DNA of 64,000 bases, from positions 27,703,463 through 27,767,462 of the forward strand of contig NC_088715.1 in NCBI RefSeq assembly GCF_963576615.1. The letters are read 5' to 3'. The notes below the pieces were generated by a model. The model did no database searches, was not told where the DNA came from, and worked only from the letters and a program-made list of their open reading frames with translations. Shown here piece by piece: positions 1-11,961 of the stretch. The position numbers and the translations under genes are program-made. This DNA comes from Watersipora subatra. Its lineage: Eukaryota; Bryozoa; Gymnolaemata; Cheilostomatida; Watersiporidae. Every line of letters starts with the position of its first letter. The stretch's first letter is position 1.

Positions 1-563
1 AATCCAGCACGAAGCGGGTGTTTCAATCTTACATTTCTATTGTTATAGCTGAACAGACCAAATGGCAAACTTTGAGTTTTATATCTATAAATTATTAGTT
101 TATATAATTATTAGCAATTGTTTACTCCATATTGCTTTGTTTTACTAAGTAAATGTTCTATTGTTTTTCTATTATGTCAGCTCTAGTTAGCGACTAGGGT
201 GACTCATGTTTCATCTCATCCACAGTCATTCGCTCATCAATTGGTGGATATCCAGGTTGTACTATAATATGTTTTGCTAACCAACTACTATTATATTATT
301 AACAAACGCAACATACATAATGCATTTGTTTTAATGTTATGTGTAGTTACCTGCCGTAGATGTTGATGAGTATAAAAGGGCTTTTGGCTGCTAAACAAAT
401 GAATTGAATTATATTGTATTTTCATTTCTCTATATTTATTGTATTTGTATTTTCCCATTCCTTTGATAAATATTTTTCATAGAATATATCTTAGTAAGAC
501 AGGAAGAATTTATTTTTAGCATTTTGGCTCCTGTTGATAATGGTAAGAGATGGTTGGTTTTAG
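1..563. other. Intron sequence upstream of the first visible DDRGK1 exon
   Basis: A/T-rich sequence with no coding signal that I can support. It ends in the acceptor ttttag at 558-563. The 5' exons of DDRGK1 (membrane anchor and most of the charged N-terminal helix) must lie before the window. Confidence 0.6.
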
Positions 564-683
564 GAAGAGGAGGAGAAGAAGGCCAGGGAGGAGAAGGAAA
601 AGCAAGAGTACGAGGAATATCTCGCCATGAAGTCTCAGTTTGCTGTCGAGGAGGAGGGGGAAGATGCCGTTATGCAGACAGAT
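564..683 (+). CDS. DDRGK1: DDRGK1 exon: charged helix
   Basis: Forty codons beginning [20 protein letters not shown], phase 0 at both ends. The donor is gat|gtaggt. The long Glu/Lys/Arg helix precedes the folded C-terminal domain in this family. Confidence 0.9.
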
Positions 684-3600
684 GTAGGTGACATGTTTGT
701 CTACAATCATCATTTGGTCTTCCAAGCTTCCAGTAAAAGTGTATTTTCAGTGTCACATCATGTTCGCTGCTCTCAGTGCTGATCTCTAGGCTGTTGCTAA
801 GCTTCCATACAACAAGAGTGTAGCAACACCTAGTGTGCCAGGTGTTGACCTGGCACACCTCGACCTGCTGGGTCGAGAAGCAGATCGTGTTTCGATAGGG
901 TGCTCTAGTAGAGTGATGGTTGTGAGATAACTTATGGAGTAACAGGAAAGGAGGACCCATGCGCATGAACAAGTGTGACACCGTTGGCCATTTCCTTGGC
1001 ACAAAGATGGTGCACCCCACGAGTTTTTCGCTTCCAAACAGTGACACTGGATCACGACCGAATGAGATCAACACGACTGTAGCCATGATGACATTGCAGA
1101 GCCATGTGGAGTTGTGTTGCTTACGCTATCGCTGTATGAAAACTTGGTGAAAATTGGTGTTAGTCTTATTCTGCATTAATTCTGGTTCCTTCAGCTTGAT
1201 CTTGCGATGAGCATCCGTATGGCTTTACATGGATGAACTTGTGTACCCTTTTGTAGTCACTGTTCTTTCAAACTCAGCTGTTCCATCCAGATTTCATTGA
1301 GCTTCCCATCACTTAGGTGGTGCTATCATTGTATTTGGATTCCAGTCACGTAACTTTAATATGATAGGGGAATTATGGAAATTTTCGGTATGATTTTAAG
1401 TATACAAGAACCTGGTCAGAGAGACCTGATCCACAGAGTATACATGTCTCTATATGAATAATTAAAAAATATACTCTCCATATTTCAGCAACCTATGGCA
1501 ATCAATCATTTATGTTATGAAAGACATTTACTATTAAATACTAAAATTGTTTTTTAGATTCATCCTTTTTAGATTCATCCTTTTTAGGTTCATCTTCTAA
1601 TCAATAGAGTATTTATCATGTCACTAGCTATTGAATGTGCTGGGAGAGGATAACTCCTTGTTTATAAATATTTGTAAGCACCATCATTCTCTCCCCTACC
1701 CATACTCAGATACCCGTACAGTATGCTTCTGTTTCACTGTCGTTGTGAGCACCCTGCATGCCTACGGCATAGGTAGTTAGTGATGCGAATCAGTTAACTT
1801 CCTGCTCTGTCCTTGCAGGAATCTGACCTCCTCCAGCAGTTTGTGGACTACATAAAGGTATTTATTTTTCACTTATTTTTTACTAGTAGATCATAAATGT
1901 CCACTAGTTGGTTCACCTCTCATACTGTTGAGAATTATGAGCTACTATTTTGGATTTGTCTCCCTTGTCTCATACAACTAGTTGAACTAACATCTAGTTC
2001 TGCTACTAGTAAATGAAGTAGAAGATTTTTGCTGTAATGCTAGTTTTTTGTAACTCATACACACTGTTACAAATTTAGAAGGTTTTTTACTAGACATCTC
2101 ACAGTGATTCATGTTTAACACCTGATCAGCCTGTAGATGATAGGCTAAATCAAAACTGTATAAACATTTTAGACTTGTTGTCGGTTGAAGGTGATCTAAT
2201 GATGTAATGTATACTGGTGACACATGAGTTCAAAGGTCACTCACAACTTATGTGTGGTCTTAAAATATATTTTTAGAACTTTTCAATTTGGAGTTTTAAA
2301 TTTTAGAAGTTGTATGACTACAATTTCATCATGACTACAACATAGATTTAGCATTTTCATGTTATTTATCATTTACGAAATAAAATCAAGACTGAAAATA
2401 TTTCTGTTTTGATTGTACCAAGTAAATGGTATATAACATGAGCATGCTAAATTTATGTTTCATCATCGTTTTGGTAAAATAAAACTGATAAGATGACAAA
2501 GTGAAAGTAGAAGTAGAGCCCCTACTTATCAAATTCTTGTTTGTTTTTGTTGTCATGTCGATGTGACAGAAAATATAAATTTAAAGTGCTCCACTTTGAA
2601 TTTGCTCAAACTGCAAATTATTCCACTCTCAGGTTTGGTATATTTAGTCCTTGCTGCCGCTGACCATTGTCTTTATTTATCTATTATAATCATTTTAGAA
2701 AATGAAGGTTGTCATACTTGAAGATTTAGCCAGCCACTTCAGCATTAAAACTCAGGTAAGTTGGTGACAAGCACAAGCTACAGATAAGTAACTGTTACAA
2801 CTTGTCAGGCACCTGCCAAGGGATCACATGTCAATACTGGTCAAATGCATACAACTCTAACAACCGCCTGTATTTGTTGTCGAACTTAAATCAAACTGAT
2901 TCAAAGTTCTATTCTGTTGATTGTCAACGCTGGTTTTCTACAAATTGAGGCTACTCTGCTTGGGCCTTTATAATGTTGCATTTTTATGGATTCAACTACT
3001 GTGCAGTCCTATTTCTCATGAGATGATTGGTCAGGTCTCTTTTTCTATTTTATTGCTATATTCTTTAGTAATTAACAATTTGTGTTAGAAAAATTATCTG
3101 ATGGCATTTTGTGTAACTCCTGGCAACGGAACAGCCCGGGGAAATTTAATAGCGAGTATTATCAGGATCAATACGATAATAAAGAACTTCCTAGCTTCTA
3201 TATAAAAATCTGTCGCGCTGATGGCAGCATTCATGTAAGGGTCTTGTCATAAGCAGCATCATTATAACGTGATGGGGATGGGGGATGGGAACTTTCTGTT
3301 TAGTGTTTGTCTTGTTGAATTTGTGTTACAGCAAACAGATATGACCCGAAATGACCTTACACTCTCTGTAAAGTGTTCTATATTTTTAAACTATTCATTT
3401 AGTGTTGCCAGTTACTATATCTAACAATTGATATATTTTAAATTCATTTTTGTAGAAAAAATTAGTTTGTACGTAGGAAATGAGGTGTATGTCTATTTTC
3501 ACAGGCTGTCATAGACAGAATAGAGTCTCTGATGGCTGACGGTACACTCACTGGAGTGCTCGATGACAGAGGAAAGTTTATATATGTCACGATGGACGAA

Positions 3601-3708
3601 TTACAGGCCGTCGCAAAGTTCATAAAACAGAGGGGGCGTGTTACAATACAGGAACTCGCAGAGTCTAGTAACAGACTCGTACGTCTCACTCCAGAATTAG
3701 GTGCATAG
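564..3708 (+). CDS. DDRGK1: DDRGK domain-containing protein 1, C-terminal 139 residues (5' part outside window)
   Basis: DDRGK1 (UFBP1) is an ER-anchored adaptor that works with UFL1 and CDK5RAP3 to attach UFM1 to targets, including ribosomes, in ER homeostasis and ER-phagy. Four exons, 564-683, 1819-1857, 2699-2755 and 3505-3708, join in phase 0 and give 139 codons plus TAG. The first encodes the Glu/Lys-rich helix ending [18 protein letters not shown]. The next two give [10 protein letters not shown] and [19 protein letters not shown]. The last carries the family signature [10 protein letters not shown] followed by [18 protein letters not shown]. These form the winged-helix (PCI-like) C-terminal half, which ends close to where vertebrate DDRGK1 ends. 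All introns have GT-AG ends. The N-terminal membrane segment is off the left edge. No frameshift or internal stop is present, so I expect an active gene. Confidence 0.93.
799..1145. mobile_element. MITE in DDRGK1 intron, TIR aagcttccatac.../...gtatgaaaactt
   Basis: The left end (aagcttccatacaacaag) and the right end (gctatcgctgtatgaaaact) are imperfect inverted repeats about 347 bp apart. A better-preserved relative with the same TIR core (ttccRtacagcgatag) sits at 42145-42508. No coding capacity is seen; it is a non-autonomous DNA element of unknown superfamily. The short reading frames inside it are not genes. Confidence 0.5.
1819..1857 (+). CDS. DDRGK1: DDRGK1 exon: 13-codon microexon
   Basis: Encodes [13 protein letters not shown] between the acceptor ccttgcag and the donor gtattt, phase 0 on both sides. 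It corresponds to the start of the winged-helix domain (human FLTEFINYIK). Confidence 0.9.
2699..2755 (+). CDS. DDRGK1: DDRGK1 exon: 19 codons
   Basis: Encodes [19 protein letters not shown], matching the VVLLEDLASQVGLRTQ stretch of vertebrate DDRGK1. It lies between cattttag and the consensus donor gtaagt, phase 0. Confidence 0.92.
3505..3708 (+). CDS. DDRGK1: DDRGK1 terminal coding exon with DDRGK motif
   Basis: Sixty-seven codons plus TAG. It contains the eponymous DDRGK motif and the [15 protein letters not shown] segment, both nearly invariant in the family. The acceptor is ttttcacag. Confidence 0.95.
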   Translation, partial: AVIDRIESLMADGTLTGVLDDRGKFIYVTMDELQAVAKFIKQRGRVTIQELAESSNRLVRLTPELGA

Positions 3709-6700
3709 GCTCAGTCTATCTGTTGGTTTTGTGTTTTCTGCATTTTATAGTTCGTTTTTCTGTTGTTGATTTGACTAATTGTCTAAATATACAATTAGAC
3801 CGGTCTTTCTGTTGATTTTGGATTTTCAACTGTTTCATGTGTCAGTCACAGCTGATGTGTCCAATCGGCTGGAATCCTTTGGGCCTTGAATTATGTAAGT
3901 TGATGTAGTTGTACAGAACATAACTAAAGAACTTATTTTGTTGGTAATTGCGAACCTTTGTTTATTTTCTAGCAAGTTTTTTACACACTACGTTAATAAG
4001 CTGACTTTGCCATGGCATTGTTTTTGGTGACAAATGTGTAATTTGAAGCATCTATATTTGTATGTCAAAACTGCTTTACCTTCCCACGTTCCATCATCTG
4101 AACTTTGTAATTTCAGAATTGCTCTTTGTATAAAATAGTTATTTGACAGTCGGTCAGTAATTGGAGAAAGACTGTTATTTAATTGAAATGTTTATGTATT
4201 GCTTAATACAGTGCTATGAAAGTTACATGAGAATTTAAATAATTGAAAAAGTGACATTGTTAGAATGTGTTGTAGCTGTAAAAAGTTATTTCACCATGTA
4301 AAATTGTCTAGAGACATGCAATACTCTTGTGAGTGATTCTAATAATTCGCAAGTTTCTGCTGTCTACATTTCATGTACCTATTCTTAGTGGCAGGTAGTG
4401 TTTCCGAGGATTTTGTAAAAATGGACTACTAAATGCTGTTGGTCACCTTTTATTATCAAAAAGTTGAATGCATTAAAGAAGGCATATTGTTGGTACGACA
4501 GACCAGCAACTGTGAGTACGTATTCTGAAGTATTCTGAGTACGAGATTCTGGAGTGTCTATTTTATTAGCTGGTTATTTTAAAGGTGAAGAAGCATTGCG
4601 TGTAATGGGACCAAAGGTATAGTTATCATTTAACAGCTATTTTCAATATATTTGCATTGTTATAGCTGAAAATCACGTTTTTGAAACAGCTGTATATTAG
4701 CGATGTTCCCACACACGTAAATGTCAAGAGATTAGTTGATAGGTAAAAAACTTAGCAGTTACAATACATTCCTATAGCATATATTATCTCCCATTAATGG
4801 AAACAAGTATGCATCAACAACCATTGCTCACGTGCTGCATACGTGTACAATATTCCTATCATTTGATTGTGGAGTTGGGAATTATTTACTCAATCCATAG
4901 CAACACTATAGTAGGAACACAACTCCTATTTAGTTCATTTATATACATGTAGAAGTAGTGATATTCATTCCATGTCTAGCAACTAAGGAAGCAACATCAG
5001 TTAATTGTATACTAATAGTGGATCAATCAACATGTATGTTTTATCGTAATATCTTACGTCTAGACTGCTATTCTAATCCCAACCCAGACTTTAGAGGGTT
5101 GGTTGGAGGTGTATGTACAGTAGCGTATATGTATGAGGCATCGTTACATGAACTATAGCATTGGATTAGCCTAGTTGTAGAACCGTAACCTGACCATCAT
5201 TAGACTACCTTCCATCTATCGGCATCGACACTCACGTAGACAGTGAATAACACTATAGCACCAGCTAACCAGAGTCCTCTGCACCTAACGACAAACACAA
5301 CTGAAGTGAAGACTATCCATATATATATAAGAAAATTTGGACCATACTAATACTGAAAGTAGATAACTCATTTAGAACAAAATAAGCTACAACAGCATTT
5401 AAGAGTGGTAACATAGATTTTTATTTAGCTTGTACTTTCGCGTATCGACTTAAGGCTTTCACATGTCATAATAAAGCTGATATGTTTTGAATTCAAAGTT
5501 GATTCAAATGATTTGAATGAAAGTTTTGAAATCAATTCTCAACTTTTTGGCCAGTGGTTGTTTCTTCCTGATTAATGGTGCTAGATGTGTACCAAATGTC
5601 TAATACAGGCTAACTAGTGTTTCCGTCACTATTTCTGTTTCAGTTTTAGCTAAAAACAGAGCAACGCATGTGCATGTTTAGCCAATGTACATACAGTTCT
5701 GTATATACATACACATCTAAACAATGCATGTACATACAGAACTAGCCATGTGCACTGTATTTACCACACTCATTGTAATTTGGAGTTGCGCACTCCCAAG
5801 GACGCATACACATGCGCGCATTCTCGGTACATAGCCTACGATTGAAAGAGTTCTTTGTAGCGATTGCAGTTGGATACATTTCTGCGTCGGTGCTGGGTGC
5901 TGGTATACATTTGCTACCGTTCAAATTTACAAAACACTTATTACTGATAAAGAGAAACCATTTGTTTTACGTATACTATATTTATTTTAACTGGTGCACA
6001 TAAGCAGGTTTTGTGTACGTTGCTTATAATTTTACATTCGCTTGCATACACCACAATTCTAGCATCCTTCAATGGGTAAATGTTAGCAACTTGAAATAAT
6101 AAAAAGCCGTTGGGTTTTACAATTTAATGAAGAAATAACGAACTAACTTTTACAGTTTTTTTACATCATTGATTATTCTACAAAACTGTAAAAAACTTTT
6201 CACTGAACGTCTTCTTAAACAATGAACACTCAAATTTTTAGGCTGTGTTATTTTGCATGCATCGTATTGTTGGTGTTATATATATGAGCAATCGTTGATT
6301 ATTGATAGTATTGGATTATCCTGCCAAGTAATCTCACAACTGTTAGGGAGCAGCTCAAGTTTATTATCGAACGCAGATGCACTGCTTACTTGTCAGTACT
6401 AATTTCTCAGATATGGACTAATCCTGATTAATAACTGTTTAACCAATGTCTTGTTGATTAATGTAATCAAGATTTTACAACTGACCTTCCTAGATGTGGG
6501 AATCTTGGACTATACTCTGAAAAAGGGAATCCCTAAGGTATCGAATATAAAACTGGGTTTCTCAAAACCTTGTTTTATCTGAGAACAAGAAAAAGATATA
6601 ATAAGTTACACTCTAGGCTAAATTATAAGAATATAAAGTAATTTCTAGAGACTTAAAATATAGTCACCCTCTTTTTCTCTTGGGAAGCGATTCTTCCACT

Positions 6701-8059
6701 TAATGTGCTGACACGTCTGCCTGCCATGATGAAGCTATGCTGAAAGAGTGAAGCATATGAGTGAATATGCGTCCTTTTGTATTGGTCAAAAGTTAGCCTT
6801 GGTGTTCAGGAGTGAAACTATATGTTTTAGGCCTTCAATTCTGAGTCTTGTAATTTTGGGAATTCTTGGCTATGTCCTGTTGTTCCTCCATCAGTGGAGG
6901 TTTCTTAAAATTTAATCTTTAACTTAAATCCCTGGTCTGGTGTAGATTGGTACCAGATGTACCGCATGGCGCAGACTGTTATCATCTGGGTGTTGTTGCT
7001 TATTGAGAGTGCGGCGAGGCGTATGTCCTAAATCGTGCTCTTGTAAGAGCGCGATTTAATACATTCCACTGATAATATGAGTTCCACTTACTAGCTCTTA
7101 GTGACCATCTGGCATCCTCCTATGTAATGTTTTTAACGTTTTAATAGTGGGATGGGTGGGTTGGCTTAAGTCGGCATTTGATGGTGATAATCCAAAAGAT
7201 GGGATTTGTAGATGTCGTAACTCCGCAAATCTGTTCATGTAAGCTGAATGGTGATATAACTTGTTATCTTCTTTAGGTCTATCTGTACATGGCTGATATC
7301 AGATATAACAGTATGAAAAAAGAAAACCGGTACTATATGTGAGATACAGTATCAAAATCCCTTTTATTAAAATTTTATATGGTATCATGTTGTACTTAAT
7401 ACATTTTCGACAGAGTCAACAAGGCACTATTTTCACTTGTGTATTGAACAGAATAACCGGAAGCAAAGGTCAAGTGTCTCTATGTTGCTCGCATGAAAAC
7501 TCTAGTGTGAATGTAGTGCTTGTGATTCCGGTAAAGCTATGTGGTTCTCAAAATAATAGTTTTTTGTTGATGTTGAAAAAAATAGTAAAAACGGTTGAAT
7601 GATAAACAGTTGAAACTATAAAATGCAGGAATATTAAAAGAAAACAGTTGCTTGACAAGACTGAACAAAGGAGTTTTGGTATTTCGTACTAGGTAGTGTT
7701 TTAGTAACGTGTCATTGCTGGGACTTATTAATTTTAGTCATAAATGCATTGCTCTATCTGTAATTAATTGGCAATCAAGTTTTTATCCCACAAATAATAA
7801 TAATTACAAAAAAGATTCTGATCTTGCCTTTCGGGCTGTATGCCTAAAATGACATCGCTATTTTTATTTAAACCAATCTATGAACCCTAATTTTTTGAAT
7901 TTCATGCCTAAAATCAACCCTTCATAATTTACATTTGATCATTTTCTCACAATGACCCTATTGATGGCAGGTTGCTTGCAGAGCTTTTACACAGACACTG
8001 CCAGTCATCTCTGCTCAGAGATCAGGTCAAACATTGTTGGTGACATTCACAGAATAATC
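3709..8059. other. Intergenic region DDRGK1 to TIMM10B
   Basis: It holds the DDRGK1 3' UTR (a possible ATTAAA poly(A) signal at 4472-4477) and the TIMM10B promoter and 5' UTR. Reading frames here are short, without splice-site or family support. At 5640-5760 there is a patch of palindromic acatgtacat-type sequence. No RNA gene or complete element was recognised. Confidence 0.5.
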
Positions 8060-8080
8060 ATGGTTGATCACACTGTCCAG
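8060..8080 (+). CDS. TIMM10B: TIMM10B coding exon 1
   Basis: Seven codons, MVDHTVQ, ending cag|gtgggt. The 5' UTR probably runs back to about 7980. The short divergent N-terminus before the conserved FKDFM is normal for the family. Confidence 0.85.
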
Positions 8081-11000
8081 GTGGGTTCACTATTCATTGA
8101 CTTCTATTATACATACACAACACCTATATGAAAGTTCAAACATGTCAGCTTTTGTTATTGAATGTTGGAACATAGTTACTGGAGGTAAAATATCTTTGGA
8201 ATTTTGCTAGGCTATTTGCCTGTCTGTAACTTTGGAAATGCATCTAAGTGTTTTAACAATTTTATAGTTATTTTGTGTTTTTACAGTAGTACGTATTACT
8301 ACACAAAGAACATGAAACCATATAAAAATTAAATGTACGTTATCATACTTAAAGGTTGACTTGCAACAAAATTCACATTACAGTTATTTGGTATCAAAAG
8401 ATTCACCATGTCTTACTTTGTTGTGTTGTAGGTGCCAAATATGTAGAAATGTGATTACAAGCTCTTAAAAGCTCAAAAACGAAAAGTCGCTGTAGATTGG
8501 AATCCGTTTATTTCTCTGATGTAGCCATGACAGTTTGGTTATTGTCTTGTCACGTGATGTTCTCACGTGAATTGAAAGGCCAATAAAAAGCTCAAGATAA
8601 ACTTATCGTAGCACTAGTTTATGACAAACACTTCGGGTTTTACCGAATACCCCATATCAGATATAGATGCTCGCTACTTTACAGTTTTGTTTCGGATTGA
8701 ACTAATCGTCAAGTCGTAATCTGATCATGTGACCCAATACTTTGAAAATAATGTTTGCAGCACTATTCGATTATCACAGGTGACCAACAGGCTCATCACG
8801 ATTATCAGACAATGATATGTACTCCTTCGAGGTAAAGTTAAAAAATTAAATGAATTTTTACGGTAGGTTATAAGATATCACTGCTAAAAGTGACAGCATT
8901 ACAATGACGATAAAACAGACGCGTAAGAACAATAGACATGGTTTTATTGAATGCGTGAGGTATATTTGTGAAAATATTTCGGCGAATAAGGTTGCATGAA
9001 AGTGTAAACAGAAACTATCTACCACAGCTGCATCATATTTGAGCCGTTTTGGAAAGAGAATCCAAACTACGGCGGTCTCGTGTGGCTGCGATTAACTGTT
9101 CGTTTTTGAGCTTTTAAGAGCTTGTAACCACATTCGCACATATTTTGCACCTACAACACAACAGAGTAAAACATGGTGAATCTTTTGATACCAAATAACT
9201 GTAATGTGAATTTTGTTGCAAGTTGACCTTTAAAAAGAAACAAGATGAATGAAATAATAATCAACAGACATTTCCATCGTTACTCAACTTTGGAAGCGTG
9301 CGAAAAAAAGTGGAGGTTTGATAGTGAACCAGTTTTGAGGAAGAGGAGGCGGATAAAGAGATGTGGTATGCCTTACTTTCATGACTAGGTTAAGTTTACA
9401 CTAATTTGGCTTTTATATTTCTACGTTATTTTGCTTTTTGATGTAATCTTCACCAAATTTTTCAGTTACAAAACAGTGATACATCAAAATAGTTAAATTC
9501 TGTGTCTTGAAAACTTGGTTGCATAGTAATATTTGTTTAAACTTTCATGCCATATGTTAGAAGATTTGACTATGCGTGTAAGGTATAATAGGAGGTTTAT
9601 CGTGGAGCTATCGGGATTGTGCATTCTGATTTTTATGCATTAATTGATTCTGATAGTCTTATTGGCTTCAAGTTCCTACAATTTTGTCTGGAAAAATGGC
9701 TTCAAATTATGTCAACTAGCTCTAACCTTCAGAAGCTATAAACACTTCCAATCAGTCAAAATCTATAGATTAGATGTGAAGACCGGTATATTTAATAATA
9801 ATGTGTAACAATTTAATTACAATTTCTCTGGCAGTGTAGCAGTTGCGACAATTGTGACATTTTTGTTGCATGCTGGTGTCGAAGGTCGTCTATAGCTTGC
9901 GTCATCTTACAGCCTTACAATTTACATCGTCAGTAATTTGCTGTAAGAATTGGGGTTTTTGTTAGTTTGCAGGCATGATTAGTCTTGTTTCTACAAGAGA
10001 TAAACTTTAGAGTTGTTAAATCATTTATGTTTGTTTCATTTTTCGGAGTGCTAAAATTTGGAAAAAAAATGCCATCTATCTTGTCACCCATCCTAGGGTA
10101 GTTTTTATTGTATAACAGGTTTGTTTTTTTAGTTTAAAGACTTCATGCTCATGTACAACAGAATCACAGACAACTGCTTCTCTTCCTGTGTGTTTGATCT
10201 GAACCAGCGTACCCTGAACAATGCAGAGGTTTGTTCACACTACCTTCATATAGCGGGACCTTCATAAACAGGGTCTACGTTGCAACCCTTTTATGTATTT
10301 TATGCCGCCACTTTTGTCTTTCCACTCTGATTTATGGAGTTCTTAGATCTTGATTGTTTGGTACTAACTTAAAGTCATGGCTGATTTGTTTACTGCATCT
10401 TCAGATATGTTGGTGCTACAACTTCTACATTTAGCTATGCGTAATAAAACAAATTTGGTCCAACAAAATTTGGTTGTTGATTTGGAAGATCATTAAAATA
10501 TAGTCTTGGGCTGAGATCTAACCAGCTGGGGTTAGTAGATATTGCATTGAGAATGAAAGAATTGATCCAAATGTTAACAAAGATAGTAAAAGGAAAGTCA
10601 ATGTCCTAAAGGAAACAATATGACGATTAAAAAATTTGAGTAACTTAATAATTTTTGGGATTATAAACTATAAGACCAAAACAAAAATGTATATTTTTCG
10701 ACATTTGCAGTCTACTCTACGGATCTTGGCATCGCGTTAGCGAAACTGCTGCAGCAGCTATTATATTATGTTCAACAGTGCTTAAAATGAGATTTCATGA
10801 GACTAAGGTTATTATAATGAAGCGACGTTGAGGAACAAAAGATATCTCGATATTAGTCATCTGTAAGAATGATCACTCGTAAAAATTAGCTGAATTGAGG
10901 TCAAGGACAATAGCAATGCGATATCGCTTTTCAATTGTGATTAAATTTCTTGTTATTTTAGTGAGTTCATTAGAGATGTTTTACATTTTAGCCTGTGTTC

Positions 11001-11465
11001 AATGTGTACTCATTAGTTTAGTTTTAAACAATTTTATAATGTCATACTTCAGCCAAATTAAAACAATGAAAAAAATAAATCTTCTATAAATGGTGATATG
11101 CTGAGAAGTCAACCGAGTTGCTAAGAATCTGCAAGAATGTGGCATTCATCACCTCAGAATCACTCAAACTGCCAATGTTTCTCTTGTGTATATATCTGTG
11201 AATGCAATTACAAAATAGTAGTAAGTTTTTAGTCTTAATGCATCGTTAATGGAAGCGCACTTTTCTGTTGTCAAGTTTTCCTCGACTACTGTGCCTGTTG
11301 TAGGAATCATGCATCCACAATTGCTTCTTCAAGCATCTCAACTCTAACAATCGTCTTATGGTTATTTTCTCCGAACTTCAAGCCAAAAAACAGGAGGATG
11401 AAAGGATTGCTCGAGAGCGGTATGAGGCAGCCGCTGCCGCAACCAATGCACAATCCGGCACTTAG
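8060..11465 (+). CDS. TIMM10B: Mitochondrial import inner membrane translocase subunit Tim10B (Tim9b)
   Basis: Small Tim proteins are intermembrane-space chaperones that carry hydrophobic carrier precursors to the TIM22 insertase; Tim10B sits peripherally on TIM22. Three exons, 8060-8080, 10133-10228 and 11304-11465, join in phase 0 and give 92 residues. Residues 8-39 read FKDFMLMYNRITDNCFSSCV and onward, followed by ESCIHNCFFKHLNSNNRLMV. This gives the twin CX3C motifs (CFSSC and CIHNC) that form two disulfides. The YNRITD and LNSNNRLM segments point to Tim10B (human YNRMTE and SNHRLM) rather than Tim9 or Tim10. The C-terminus is a charged Ala-rich tail, REREAAA-like, as in the family; human Tim10B is about 103 residues. 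ATG at 8060 is the only start close to the first CX3C. Intron 1 carries a TTAA-flanked foldback element. Confidence 0.93.
8349..9233. mobile_element. Foldback DNA element flanked by TTAA, copy 1 (TIMM10B intron 1)
   Basis: It begins TTAA-AGGTTGACTTGCAACA and ends in the inverted equivalent before TTAA. Inverted arms of more than 100 bp are mostly conserved (spacer ...gtgaatcttttgataccaa...). It is the inverted-orientation relative of copies at 24810-25696 and 50506-51411. The TTAA target suggests piggyBac-type mobilisation, but the termini do not start CCC as most piggyBac ends do. No transposase is encoded. Confidence 0.75.
10133..10228 (+). CDS. TIMM10B: TIMM10B exon 2, first CX3C
   Basis: Thirty-two codons with DNCFSSCVFDLNQRTLNNAE. 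The acceptor is ttttttag, the donor gcagag|gtttgt, phase 0. Confidence 0.92.
11304..11465 (+). CDS. TIMM10B: TIMM10B exon 3, second CX3C and stop
   Basis: Fifty-three codons plus TAG. ESCIHNCFFKHL supplies the second cysteine pair, and a helical tail rich in Lys, Glu and Ala follows. No canonical AATAAA lies between this stop and the convergent gene, so its 3' UTR probably overlaps the opposite 3' end. Confidence 0.93.
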   Translation, partial: ESCIHNCFFKHLNSNNRLMVIFSELQAKKQEDERIARERYEAAAAATNAQSGT

Positions 11466-11573
11466 GAAAGTTGATTTGAGGCTAGAGAGCTGACTGTGAT
11501 TGACATCGAGCTGGTTAGGATGCATGCTAAGAATATTGAACAATGAGTTGAAAAAGAAAGCAGATACATGATT

Positions 11574-11637
11574 TTTATTGTGTTATTTTATAGTCAATGG
11601 TGCTTGGCCTAGTTAACCGAAAATATAATCCTTTATT
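11574..11637 (-). terminator. Two AATAAA poly(A) signals of the IgGFc-binding-like gene
   Basis: On the - strand AATAAA occurs at 11637-11632 and again at 11579-11574, about 80 and 138 bases after the stop codon at 11719-11717. They fall inside the likely TIMM10B 3' UTR, so the two convergent transcripts would overlap. Confidence 0.55.
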
Positions 11638-11716
11638 GTCTTGTTAAAGCTAGCATTATAACGCATTCAAAACAATCAACAAATATAACAGTAACATACT
11701 TTTACGAAAAATTGTT

Positions 11717-11961
11717 TTAAACATTTCTTGGTTGATTCATGCCGATTCCAACACAGAAACTCTCTCGGTCCGCCACCCCTGCTAAATAGCCTGAAAACTT
11801 GACATTGGGGCTCTGGTGTGTGACGGTGTAGGTTGCTATACCGAGCTTTGTGATGCGAATGCTCACAGCACTGTAGGTAGAGCCTGTGATGTCTCGAACA
11901 GCATTCTCCTCATATACAACATCTTCGCTTTCATCTACTGTCTTTCCATTTATGAGAATTC
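11717..11961 (-). CDS. IgGFc-binding-like gene exon 24 (last), residues 1354-1433
   Basis: Encodes the end of domain 3: ILINGKTVDESEDV, then ATYTVTHQSPNVKFSGYLAG, RESFCVG and TAA. The acceptor cacctgcag at 11962 was chosen because it restores the frame from exon 23 (G split by a phase-1 intron). The stronger-looking acceptor at 12033 gives the wrong frame. Confidence 0.85.
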
